Assembly (NCBI GenBank): GCA_003136075.1
Contig: PNBP01000102.1
Span: 1-8,218 of the forward strand
DNA length: 8,218 nt
Direction: 5' to 3'
From: Methanoregula sp.
GTDB taxonomy: Archaea; Halobacteriota; Methanomicrobia; Methanomicrobiales; Methanospirillaceae
Shown: piece after piece, positions 1 through 6,548 of the stretch
Layout of the letters: each line of letters begins with the position of its first letter
Numbering within the stretch: the first letter of the stretch is position 1
Notes under the pieces: model-generated
Told to the model about the DNA's origin: nothing
Seen by the model: only the letters and a program-made list of their open reading frames with translations
Databases searched by the model: none
Translations under genes and position numbers: made by a program

Positions 1-286
1 AAAATAATAAAATATTAAAAAAACTCATTATTTTGAGTTATGTTAAATCTCGATAATATCAAAGTTGATTTTCTTGAAGTTTTTACAATTGTTGTTTGTA
101 TTGTTTTTTTTGGAATTCTAATTTATGGGCGAATTACAAACAGCGTTTAAGGTTTTTTTAACAGGTTGAATTTTACTAACCATTTTTTCAAAGTATCCCC
201 CTCTGGTTAACACTCATTTCTATCCCCCACCAAGTTAACAGAACCTTCTCCTCAATATATACGGGCTCACCCGGGGCATCACCAAT
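1..286. other. AT-rich upstream region with one doubtful small ORF
   Basis: This stretch is far richer in A+T than the genes beside it, especially in the first 200 bases. An ATG at 40 opens a 36-codon frame ending at TAA 148-150. Its product starts MLNLDNIKVDF and contains one hydrophobic segment (VFTIVVCIVFFGILI), so it could be a single-pass micropeptide, but no good Shine-Dalgarno sequence precedes it. A short inverted repeat, AACTCA at 22-27 and TGAGTT at 34-39, is flanked by an A-run, so on the minus strand it would look like a weak hairpin followed by U residues, although no minus-strand gene is seen to need it. From 239 the frame of the downstream kinase is open but contains no ATG, GTG or TTG before 287. 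The promoter of the kinase presumably lies here, but I cannot single out one TATA box in such AT-rich DNA. Confidence 0.5.
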
Positions 287-1093
287 GTGCTCCCGCACCT
301 GTTTTACATCCCCATAATCCTTACCGCATATTATTATCCGCGGCGCGGGGTTCTCTTTGCGTTTGTCCTTTCGGCCTGTTATTGTGTAGTTTCATTTGTT
401 GTTGTTACGCTGGCACCCGGCGATCTGCTTTCAGCGATTGCGCGTTCATGTGTTTTTATCCTGATTGGAGGTGTGGTATCGTACCTGAGCGGACGTATGC
501 ATGAGGATGCTCGAATGTGCCGGAGGCTGGTTTCGGTAGTTAAATCGTCGGGTGATGCCATCATTGGTGAAACTTTGGACGGTATGGTGACGGACTGGAA
601 TACCGGTGCCGAACAACTCTATGGGTATACGTCCGGGGAGATTGTGGGAAACCCGATCTTCCGTCTCGTCCCCTTGGAACGGCAGGAAGAAAAACACCTG
701 CTCCTGGAAAAGATCCGGCAGGGGGAAATGGTCGAGCGCGTCGAGACGGAACGGATTACCCGGGACGGCACACGCATCAGTGTTTCCCTCTCTCTGTCTC
801 CCATCTTCAACGACGCCGGGGAAATTTCCGGCGTGTCAGAGATTGCCCATAATATCACCGAGCGCCGGTGGGTCCAGGATGAGTTGCTGAAAGCAAAGGA
901 CCGGTGGGAACTCACATTCGACGCGGTTCCGGATATGATCGCCATCATCGACGACCAGTTCCGGATAGTCCAGGTCAACAAGGCAATGGCTGACCGTCTG
1001 GGTGTTTCTCCGGAAGATGCCGTGGGACTGAAATGCTATGAAGTCGTGCATCACACCGAGAATCCCCCCGTATCTGTCCACACCAGTTGCTGA
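287..1093 (+). CDS. Sensor histidine kinase, N-terminal part (membrane segments, PAS 1 and start of PAS 2); frameshifted
   Basis: This is the sensory front half of a membrane-bound multi-PAS histidine kinase whose frame breaks before the kinase domain. Residues about 5-67 hold two or three hydrophobic helices around the motif YYYPRRG, typical of methanogen sensor kinases. Residues about 80-195 form a PAS domain with a PAC-like end (HNITERR). A second PAS starts near 200 (DRWELTFDAVPDMIAIID) and is cut at residue 268. The last residues, after ENPPV, are out-of-frame translation. The protein sense continues in the other frame from 1075 with CPHQLLIRDGQ. The start is GTG at 287 with no clear ribosome binding site. 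The same frame upstream (239-286) reads YGLTRGITNV just before LPHLFYIP, which looks like genuine coding sequence, so the true N-terminus may be missing. The gene is either a pseudogene or carries a sequencing error. The PAS and membrane assignment is firm; the state of the gene is not. Confidence 0.75.
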   Translation: MLPHLFYIPIILTAYYYPRRGVLFAFVLSACYCVVSFVVVTLAPGDLLSAIARSCVFILIGGVVSYLSGRMHEDARMCRRLVSVVKSSGDAIIGETLDGMVTDWNTGAEQLYGYTSGEIVGNPIFRLVPLERQEEKHLLLEKIRQGEMVERVETERITRDGTRISVSLSLSPIFNDAGEISGVSEIAHNITERRWVQDELLKAKDRWELTFDAVPDMIAIIDDQFRIVQVNKAMADRLGVSPEDAVGLKCYEVVHHTENPPVSVHTSC

Positions 1094-2661
1094 TCAGAGA
1101 CGGGCAGAGCCATTCAACGGATATCCATGAGGATAATTTACACGGGGATTTTTCACTGAATGTTTCACCCATCCGGGATTCTTCCGGTACTGTTCTTGGA
1201 AGTGTCCATATCCTCCGGGATATCACTGAGCACAAGAAGGTGGAGGAAGCCCTTAAGGAGAGCGAGAAAAAATTCCGGGAAATTTTCAATTCCGCAAATG
1301 ACGCGATTCACCTGCACGAAATAGATGAGCGGGGTCTGCCGGGGAAGATGGTTGATGTCAATACCGTTGCCTGTCAAATGGTCCAGTACACGAAAGAAGA
1401 GCTGCTGGAAATGAGCCCGCTCGACCTGACAACAGAATTTCACAGCCGCCCCGTCCAACAGATCGGGGAAGAGATAAAAACAAAAGGCTCCTCCCTGTTC
1501 GAGACCCGGTACCGGAGAAAAGATGGCAGTGTCGTCCCGGTGGAAGTAAACGCCCATGTAGTTGTGATCCAGGGCAGGAAACTGGTGCTCTCCATTGTCC
1601 GTAATCTCACCAGACGCAAGCGGGATGAAGCTGCACTGCACCGCTTAAGTGCAGATCACAAGGCAATCATCGATAATGCGCCGGCAATGATATTCTACAA
1701 GGATACTAAGAATAATTTCATCCGCGTCAACCCGGCAGGTGCACGGGCATTCGGGATGCCTGTCGATCAGATTGAAGGGAGAAGTTGCTTTGCTCTCTTT
1801 CCCGACTTTGCAGAAAAATATTACCAGGATGATCTGGAAGTGATCAATTCTGGGAAACCAAAGCTAAGTATCGTTGAGCCGATGACCGTTGCAAGCGGAG
1901 AGCAGATCTGCGTGCAGACCGACAAGATCCCGCTGATGGATGAACACGGTATCGTCACCGGGGTATTATTGTTTGCTGTCGATATGACCGAACGCAAGAA
2001 GGCCGAGGAGGCACTGGCACTTGCGAGCAAGAAACTGAACCTTCTATCGAGCATCACCCGTCACGATATCAGGAACCAGCTGACGGCACTGAATGCGTAT
2101 ATCTCGCTCAGCGGAGATGTTGTTAACAATCCGGCCGAACTGAGGGATTTTTTTGTAAAGGAGCAGAAGATTGCCGATACAATCACCAGCCAGATCGATT
2201 TCACCAAGGATTATGAAGATCTTGGCGTAGAATCCGCGATATGGCAGGATGTAAGTGCGCTTGTCAGGGATGCAGTCACGGCACTCCCGATGCGGAATGT
2301 CGGGCTTGAGATTGCCTGCTCCGGGCTTGAGATATTTGCCGATCCGCTTCTGAATAAAGTGTTTTATAATCTTATTGATAACGCACTCCGCTATGGTGGG
2401 GATACAATGACTGCCATTTGGATAACCGCTGAAGAACGAGAGAATGATCTCCGGATCATTTTCGAAGACAATGGCGTGGGTATCACCGCCGATGACAAAA
2501 AGCAGTTATTCACGAAAGGATTTGGCAAACATACCGGTCTCGGCCTCTTCCTCTCCCGTGAAATCCTCTCAATTACCGGCATAACCATCACAGAGAACGG
2601 TGAACCGGGAAAGGGCGCACGATTTGAGATCACGGTGCCGAAAGATGCGTATCGATTATAG
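1087..2661 (+). CDS. Sensor histidine kinase, C-terminal part (end of PAS 2, PAS 3, PAS 4, HisKA-like and HATPase)
   Basis: This is the second half of the multi-PAS kinase. It would autophosphorylate on a histidine and pass the phosphate to a response regulator, none of which is encoded nearby. The TTG at 1087 is only the first formal start; the frame is coding from about 1075, so independent initiation here is unlikely. Residues 1-50 complete PAS 2 (ending RDITEHK). PAS 3 spans about 60-178 (ending VRNLTRRK) and PAS 4 about 186-305 (ending VDMTERK). The dimerisation helix carries the H-box ITRHDIRNQL with phospho-acceptor H326. The ATPase domain shows the N-box YNLIDNALRYG (N428, N432), the G1 box DNGVGI (461-466) and the G2 box GKHTGLGL (480-487). 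All catalytic boxes look intact, so only the reading frame is damaged. The gene ends at TAG 2659-2661 and is followed by a small hairpin. Kinase identity is very secure; the signal sensed is unknown. Confidence 0.85.
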   Translation: MLIRDGQSHSTDIHEDNLHGDFSLNVSPIRDSSGTVLGSVHILRDITEHKKVEEALKESEKKFREIFNSANDAIHLHEIDERGLPGKMVDVNTVACQMVQYTKEELLEMSPLDLTTEFHSRPVQQIGEEIKTKGSSLFETRYRRKDGSVVPVEVNAHVVVIQGRKLVLSIVRNLTRRKRDEAALHRLSADHKAIIDNAPAMIFYKDTKNNFIRVNPAGARAFGMPVDQIEGRSCFALFPDFAEKYYQDDLEVINSGKPKLSIVEPMTVASGEQICVQTDKIPLMDEHGIVTGVLLFAVDMTERKKAEEALALASKKLNLLSSITRHDIRNQLTALNAYISLSGDVVNNPAELRDFFVKEQKIADTITSQIDFTKDYEDLGVESAIWQDVSALVRDAVTALPMRNVGLEIACSGLEIFADPLLNKVFYNLIDNALRYGGDTMTAIWITAEERENDLRIIFEDNGVGITADDKKQLFTKGFGKHTGLGLFLSREILSITGITITENGEPGKGARFEITVPKDAYRL

Positions 2662-3035
2662 GTTACGATCCCCAAAATGCGATTTTGTTGGCTCTCTTTA
2701 CAGATATGGAATGAAAAATCAAATAGGCTCATACCGGTTCAGATGAGGACTGTCCATTTGGATGGTGAATCTTGTTCTTGAGGTAAGATTTTATGGATTA
2801 ATATTGAATTACAACAATAAACACCGGTTTTCCTTTAAGCGTAATCCGGGCAAATTACAAGCGATTTGAACAAATAATGCGTTGTCAACCACATTTCATT
2901 GGCAAATAATCATAACGACCTATTTTTCGTGGATGGGCACGGTCCTTTACACAACCTCTTTGATAATCGTAATTATTCCTGTTTTTGCCATTTTTATTCA
3001 CTCACACCATGAATGCAATTTGAAAAAACTGGATG
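2662..3035. other. Intergenic region between convergent kinase and surface-protein genes
   Basis: No convincing gene is seen here. Just after the kinase stop, CAAAAT at 2673-2678 and ATTTTG at 2682-2687 form a small 6-bp hairpin with a 3-base loop that might help end the kinase transcript, but no strong T-run follows at once. The rest is AT-rich. A 66-codon plus-strand frame at 2882-3082 encodes a hydrophobic stretch, but it begins with TTG, has no ribosome binding site, and runs through the terminator and the end of the opposite gene, so I do not annotate it. Confidence 0.5.
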
Positions 3036-3058
3036 AAAAAAGGGTAGGGAGATACCCT
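3036..3058 (-). terminator. Hairpin plus U-tract terminator of the surface-protein operon
   Basis: Read on the minus strand, just after the stop of the TIG/PKD gene, AGGGTA and TACCCT form a perfect 6-bp stem (3041-3046 with 3053-3058) around a 6-base loop, followed directly by a run of six T. The U-run is what archaeal polymerase usually responds to; the stem may add strength or protect the 3' end. It sits where the minus-strand operon should end. Confidence 0.65.
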
Positions 3059-3061
3059 GTC

Positions 3062-4972
3062 TCACTCTCTCTTCTTAGCTGAGATAACCAACGAAAGCAC
3101 TGCGGCAACAGCGATAGCTATAACTGTTGTGACCGGTGGAAGCGGAGAACTGGTGGAGGTCTTTTGGCTCACGGTGACAAAATCGTTCTTGACCGCAGTT
3201 TTTGTACCGGACGGATATTTCACCGTCAGGGTGACCGTGTAGGTGCCAGGGTTCAGATAGGTATAGGACGGGAACTCATCAGCACTCGTTCCGCCGTCCC
3301 CGAAATCCCATGAGAATCCTTCCGGGGAACCTGGGGTATTTGCGCTGAACATTACGGTGAGGGGGGCTAAACCGGACGTAGCGGGCCCGGTGATTGAGAT
3401 GTCGGGCAGTTCGGTATCCGGAATGGGGGTCAGGCTCAACGTTGGTGTCTGTACGGCGACCATTTCCTCGCTCGTACTGACAGTCTCAGATCCCGTTGCA
3501 GTATTCTCTCCGGCTGTGTTTGCCGCAGTAAGCGAGACCGTGTAGGTGCCGGGATTTGAGTAGATATGAGAAGGATTTTCCTCAGTACTCGTTCCGCCGT
3601 CTCCAAAATTCCATATCCATGACACCGGTGAGTTAGTCGATGTATCGGTGAACTGGACAGACAGCGGGGCTGTACCTGACACAGGACTCGCGGTGAATGC
3701 CGCTACGGGAGCCGAACTTCCCACCACGATATACGCGGCTTGAGTTGTTTCATTCTGGCCCACTGAGTTTCCTTCCGTCAATGTCACTGAGTATGTCCCA
3801 TCATTCACGTAGGTATTGGTTGGATTCTCGAGAGTGCTTGTATTGCCATCCCCGAAATTCCAGCTCCATGTTGCCGGGTTCCCGGTCGATTCGTCCGTGA
3901 ACTGCACGGTAAGGGGTGCTGTGCCGGATGTCGGTGAAGCTGAAAAGAGCGGCAGGGGGATGGTCGTTGCTGCTGCAGCAAAGCTGTATTTATCGCCATC
4001 TGCTATCGCGGATGTGCCACTGGGTGTTGTGACGATGACATTAACTTGCCCAAGGGTTGAACTGGCCGGGGTAGTTGCAGTAATTTCTGCATCGCTGACA
4101 ACGGTGAACGTGGCTGCAGTACCACCAATGGTTACGGCAGTCGCTCCGGTGAAACCCGATCCGGCAATGGTTATGGGGGTGCTGACGGATACCGTACCGT
4201 ATGTCGGTGAGATGGCAGTCACGACGGGGATTGTAGTCGTTCCCGGCGCGGAATAAGTATACTGGTCATCGGATCCTGTCGCGGATGTGCCGCTGGGTGT
4301 TGTAATCGTGATGTCAACCGTCCCGGTTGAACCCGCCGGTGAAGGTGCTGTGATCTGTGTATCGGTGTTGACCGTGTAGGACGCTGCGTTTGTACTACCG
4401 AATTTTACTGCCGTAGCCCCGGTAAAACCTGACCCGGCAATGATTACTGCCGTACCACCGGCAATCGTACCCGATGACGGTGAAATGCTGTCCACTTCCG
4501 GGGCCGGTGCAGTATACGTGAATTTGTCGGCTGCTCCTGTTGCCGATGAACCTCCAGACGTGGTGACCGTAATGTCTACAGTCCCCGTCCCAGCCGGTGA
4601 AGTTGTTGTGATCTGTGTACCGGTGTTAGTCGATATGGCTGCTGTTGCGCTGCCAAAGCTTACAGCAGTCGCGCCCGTAAAACCCGACCCGTAAATAGTT
4701 ACTGAAGTACCCCCGATAGTGGTGCCGGATGACGGTGAGATGCTGGTGACAATTGGGGGTGTAGCAGCGGTAGTGGAAACTGTTGGCACAGTAGTCGTTA
4801 CGGGTACCGTAGTTGCACTAGTTGTGGCGATGGTCATGGGGATTGCCGTCGGTACTGTGGTGGGTATCGTTGTTGCTACTGTTGCATTGCCATCCGCAGC
4901 TGCTGGTAAGGTAATACATCCGATGATTACAATAGTCAGACAGAAAACCAGAAAAAAAGTTTTAAGAGTCAT
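3062..4972 (-). CDS. Cell-surface protein with three TIG/IPT and three PKD domains
   Basis: This 636-residue exported protein is probably part of the cell envelope or involved in adhesion. An N-terminal signal peptide (residues 1-26, hydrophobic core FFLVFCLTIVIIG, likely cleavage after PAAA) is followed by a Thr/Pro/Ala-rich segment (about 28-72), probably a glycosylated stalk. Three TIG/IPT immunoglobulin-like domains follow at about 73-156, 159-242 and 250-333, each with ISP.(S/T).G and GSGFTGATAV. Three PKD domains lie at about 340-417, 421-500 and 522-603, with the signatures WNFGDG, WNFGDG and WDFGDG. The C-terminus has a short Ser/Thr/Pro linker, a hydrophobic helix (about 614-631) and the basic tail KKRE, suggesting a membrane anchor. 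I do not see the PGF motif of archaeosortase substrates. No enzymatic domain is visible. ATG at 4972 follows the lipoprotein stop by 30 bases, so the two genes are likely co-transcribed. The ligand or partner is unknown. Confidence 0.9.
   Translation of the reverse strand: MTLKTFFLVFCLTIVIIGCITLPAAADGNATVATTIPTTVPTAIPMTIATTSATTVPVTTTVPTVSTTAATPPIVTSISPSSGTTIGGTSVTIYGSGFTGATAVSFGSATAAISTNTGTQITTTSPAGTGTVDITVTTSGGSSATGAADKFTYTAPAPEVDSISPSSGTIAGGTAVIIAGSGFTGATAVKFGSTNAASYTVNTDTQITAPSPAGSTGTVDITITTPSGTSATGSDDQYTYSAPGTTTIPVVTAISPTYGTVSVSTPITIAGSGFTGATAVTIGGTAATFTVVSDAEITATTPASSTLGQVNVIVTTPSGTSAIADGDKYSFAAAATTIPLPLFSASPTSGTAPLTVQFTDESTGNPATWSWNFGDGNTSTLENPTNTYVNDGTYSVTLTEGNSVGQNETTQAAYIVVGSSAPVAAFTASPVSGTAPLSVQFTDTSTNSPVSWIWNFGDGGTSTEENPSHIYSNPGTYTVSLTAANTAGENTATGSETVSTSEEMVAVQTPTLSLTPIPDTELPDISITGPATSGLAPLTVMFSANTPGSPEGFSWDFGDGGTSADEFPSYTYLNPGTYTVTLTVKYPSGTKTAVKNDFVTVSQKTSTSSPLPPVTTVIAIAVAAVLSLVISAKKRE
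3164..3955 (-). repeat. Three PKD-domain repeats within the surface-protein gene
   Basis: Three imperfect tandem units encode PKD domains at about 3722-3955, 3482-3712 and 3164-3409. Each contains a SGTAPL- or SGLAPL-like strand, a (W/F)(S/I)W(N/D)FGDG core, a Y..(P/D)GTY(T/S)V turn and a closing beta strand. The DNA is visibly similar, for example around 3290-3315 and 3590-3615 (CTCGTTCCGCCGTC), which points to duplication within the gene. The last unit is separated from the second by an extra linker rich in Thr and Pro (about residues 501-521). Confidence 0.8.
3974..4756 (-). repeat. Three TIG/IPT-domain repeats within the surface-protein gene
   Basis: Three tandem units of roughly 84-90 codons occupy about 4505-4756, 4247-4498 and 3974-4225. 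All keep GSGFTGATAV, a Q/E-I-T-A/T-T/P strand and a TVDITVTT- or NVIVTTPSGTSA-like end. DNA identity is high in places; CGGATGTGCC(A/G)CTGGGTGTTGT occurs near 4011 and again near 4284. The third unit is the most divergent, with SVSTP in place of the usual GG(T)(S/A) segment. Such arrays form rod-like extracellular stalks in other surface proteins (family knowledge). Confidence 0.8.
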
Positions 4973-5002
4973 ACACTTCTCTGCCAGTGATACCTGTGTA
5001 TC

Positions 5003-5530
5003 TCACTGTCCGGGAGGAGTATTGCCAGAGGGAGTGTTTCTGCCATTCATGGCGGCATTCTGTCCGCTCCCCTGCCATGTGCCATTCCTTACTCCACTGG
5101 CAGGCATCCCGAGTGCGGCCCTGAGCTGGTCCGCGGTTATCGTGGTACCTGATGCAGCAGATAACTGGGCTGCAGCGGTCGTGAGGTTGAAATGTGCACC
5201 CTGGGCGGGAGTCAGGGCAGAGGTAAGATCGCTTTCGGATATCCCAAGGGTCTGCGCTGCTGCCGCAAGCCGGGTTTCATTTGTCAGGAAATTTCCCCCG
5301 GTGTGCTGGTGATTTGCATACGTACCTGATGGTGCAGCGGAGCCGGCAGCCTGGGCAGGTGCGCTGTTCCCGGCGGTATCGGTGGGGGACAGTGCCGCTG
5401 GTGACTGGCCGGAAGTATCAGAAGAAGTCTGAGTGCATCCAGCGACTACGATGCTCATGATAAGAAGCACCACGGCAATAATGCCGATACAGCCGCAGCT
5501 TTTAAGATATTTTAGATCCTGAATTTTCAT
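5003..5530 (-). CDS. Small lipoprotein with a duplicated helical motif, function unknown
   Basis: A 175-residue exported lipoprotein. Residues 1-12 include basic residues, 13-31 are hydrophobic, and the lipobox VVAGC places the lipidated cysteine at C32. A Ser/Ala/Thr/Pro-rich linker (33-80) leads to a compact domain with two similar segments, 88-106 (LAAAAQTLGISESDLTSAL) and 116-140 (AAAQLSA, then ITADQLRAALG), which look like duplicated helix pairs. The tail (144-175) is rich in Gly, Asn and Pro. Three Asn-X-Thr sequons (N84, N115, N149) suggest possible glycosylation. I do not recognise a named family. ATG at 5530 is supported by the Shine-Dalgarno GTGAT at 5536-5540 and an upstream TATA box. 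It is the first gene of a probable operon with the TIG/PKD surface protein, so a shared role at the cell surface is likely (inference). Confidence 0.85.
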   Translation of the reverse strand: MKIQDLKYLKSCGCIGIIAVVLLIMSIVVAGCTQTSSDTSGQSPAALSPTDTAGNSAPAQAAGSAAPSGTYANHQHTGGNFLTNETRLAAAAQTLGISESDLTSALTPAQGAHFNLTTAAAQLSAASGTTITADQLRAALGMPASGVRNGTWQGSGQNAAMNGRNTPSGNTPPGQ

Positions 5531-5634
5531 GGGTTATCACATTCGCTTAAGGAAAACAGTTCCAGAAATAGACGGTCAGATCTCCCGGCAGTCTGGTCTT
5601 TACGTTTTCTTGTAAAGTATATTTGACATTTTGT

Positions 5635-5642
5635 AATATAAA
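5635..5642 (-). promoter_or_regulatory. TATA box of the lipoprotein/surface-protein operon
   Basis: On the minus strand the sequence reads TTTATATT, close to the archaeal TATA consensus, preceded by the purine-rich AGAGAAGT that could serve as the TFB recognition element. Transcription would begin about 25 bases on, near 5610, leaving a leader of about 80 bases before ATG 5530 with the Shine-Dalgarno GTGAT at 5536-5540. The call rests on motif and position only. Confidence 0.55.
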
Positions 5643-5923
5643 ACTTCTCTTTTTATCAATTATTTTTTACAATATCTATTCACGTTCACCACATCGCATC
5701 ATTATTTCCAAAATTTATTCATGAGTTTGTGACCTTTTTTTCGTATCCTCCCACTCATTCTGCAGGAAAAATGCGTTGCAGATTTTCATTCATTCTTTAT
5801 CGCATCAGAAAAGGGATAGCGGATCAGCAGAGAAACTGCGACCAGATGCATCCTGCCAAGGGGAGTAATCCTGATTAAGAACACATGCACACATGAAACA
5901 AATCTCGCTTTTAAGAGGCAACC

Positions 5924-5931
5924 ATATAAAT
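5924..5931 (+). promoter_or_regulatory. Possible TATA box of the BofA-family gene
   Basis: ATATAAAT lies about 115 bases upstream of ATG 6045 and would place the start of transcription near 5955, giving a leader of about 90 bases. A less TATA-like CATAAATA near 5974 is an alternative that would give a shorter leader. Motif and position are the only evidence. Confidence 0.35.
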
Positions 5932-6030
5932 GATTACTGGCAAAATACAGTCATAAATTCAGGTTTTTCCCTTCATAAATACGGGTAACGCGGGATTAAT
6001 TTGAGTGAATAAAAGTGTTCAATCATAACA

Positions 6031-6036
6031 GGTGGT
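6031..6036 (+). promoter_or_regulatory. Shine-Dalgarno sequence of the BofA-family gene
   Basis: GGTGGT lies 8 bases before ATG 6045 and pairs reasonably with the end of archaeal 16S rRNA. It supports 6045 as the start codon. Confidence 0.6.
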
Positions 6037-6044
6037 AACGAATA

Positions 6045-6308
6045 ATGAGTTCAGTTCTTATTGCGATCCTTATTATTATTGCGATCCTCGTCATTGCGTA
6101 TTATCTGGTAAAAAAACTCGCGCTGCTCTTGGTCAACGCAGTTCTTGGCCTCCTGTTCCTGTTCTGCCTGAATTTTCTGCACGTGATGGGATGGATAGGA
6201 AAGCCTGATCTGGGGTACAGCCTTGCCACCATCCTGATCTGTGCAATCGGCGGGCTTCCCGGTGTGCTTATTCTTGTGCTGCTCAATATCCTCGGAATTA
6301 CTGTATAA
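6045..6308 (+). CDS. BofA-family small integral membrane protein
   Basis: An 87-residue, almost wholly hydrophobic protein with about three membrane segments: 4-20, 25-46 and a third around 60-84. The pattern LLVNAVLGLLFLFCLNFL followed by a short loop and then ATILICAIGGLPGVLILVLLNILGI matches the family of BofA, the Bacillus inhibitor of pro-sigmaK processing, in both length and motif order (VNA, then GG.PGV). In Bacillus, BofA holds the intramembrane protease SpoIVFB inactive. Archaea have no sigma-K and do not sporulate, so the role here is unknown; control of an intramembrane protease is a guess. The ATG at 6045 has a clear Shine-Dalgarno sequence, and the gene stands alone with its own leader. 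A T-rich tract follows the stop. The family call is from memory of the conserved pattern. Confidence 0.75.
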   Translation: MSSVLIAILIIIAILVIAYYLVKKLALLLVNAVLGLLFLFCLNFLHVMGWIGKPDLGYSLATILICAIGGLPGVLILVLLNILGITV

Positions 6309-6319
6309 AATCCCTCGCA

Positions 6320-6332
6320 TTTTTTTTATTTT
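6320..6332 (+). terminator. U-tract terminator after the BofA-family gene
   Basis: Eight T, then A, then four more T begin 12 bases after the TAA stop. Archaeal RNA polymerase ends transcripts at such U-runs without needing a hairpin. There is no clear stem just upstream, so this rests on the T-run and its position. Confidence 0.45.
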
Positions 6333-6548
6333 AATGGGGAGATAATAGCACCAGATCTGTTGCTCGATCTATACCCTCTGTCGGATACCAAAACATACAA
6401 AATTACTGGATAGCCAGAGGTTCGAATCTCTCAAATCTCAAAGAAGGTTACGATCGATAAGGAAGGCCAATAAAAAAGAGGTGAATGGACGTTTTTTTAG
6501 TTCGTGCATTTTGTGGGTACATTTCACGTTCACGCAATCATGGGCAGG

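Larger units (their letters stand above)
5531..6044. other. Divergent promoter region between the lipoprotein operon and the BofA-family gene
   Basis: This 514-base AT-rich stretch separates two genes that point away from each other. It holds a good minus-strand TATA box near 5635 and a plausible plus-strand TATA box near 5924, each placing transcription starts roughly 80-90 bases from its start codon. The middle (about 5700-5900) contains no recognisable RNA gene. A 35-codon frame at 5771-5878 starts with ATG after CAGGAAAA, but its product resembles nothing I know and I do not annotate it. There is room for a regulator site or small RNA, but none is evident by eye. Confidence 0.5.

Noticed and set aside
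16..39. Minus-strand hairpin with U-run at the window start
   Set aside because: The stem is only 6 A/T-rich pairs and no minus-strand gene lies where it could terminate one.
2661..2670. 10-base match GGTTACGATC shared with 6446-6455
   Set aside because: Matches of 10 bases are expected many times by chance in 8 kb, and the flanks do not match.
2882..3082. 66-codon plus-strand frame with a hydrophobic stretch
   Set aside because: It starts with TTG, lacks a ribosome binding site, crosses the terminator of the opposite operon and overlaps the end of the TIG/PKD gene.
3816..4256. Long plus-strand frames opposite the TIG/PKD gene (also 4440-4694 and 4719-5312)
   Set aside because: They are antisense shadows of a repeat-rich gene; their Val/Ala/Pro-rich products simply mirror the Thr/Gly/Ser codons of the real protein.
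5771..5878. 35-codon frame in the divergent promoter region
   Set aside because: It is short, has no recognisable motif and only a weak CAGGA before the ATG; it is within what chance gives in this interval.
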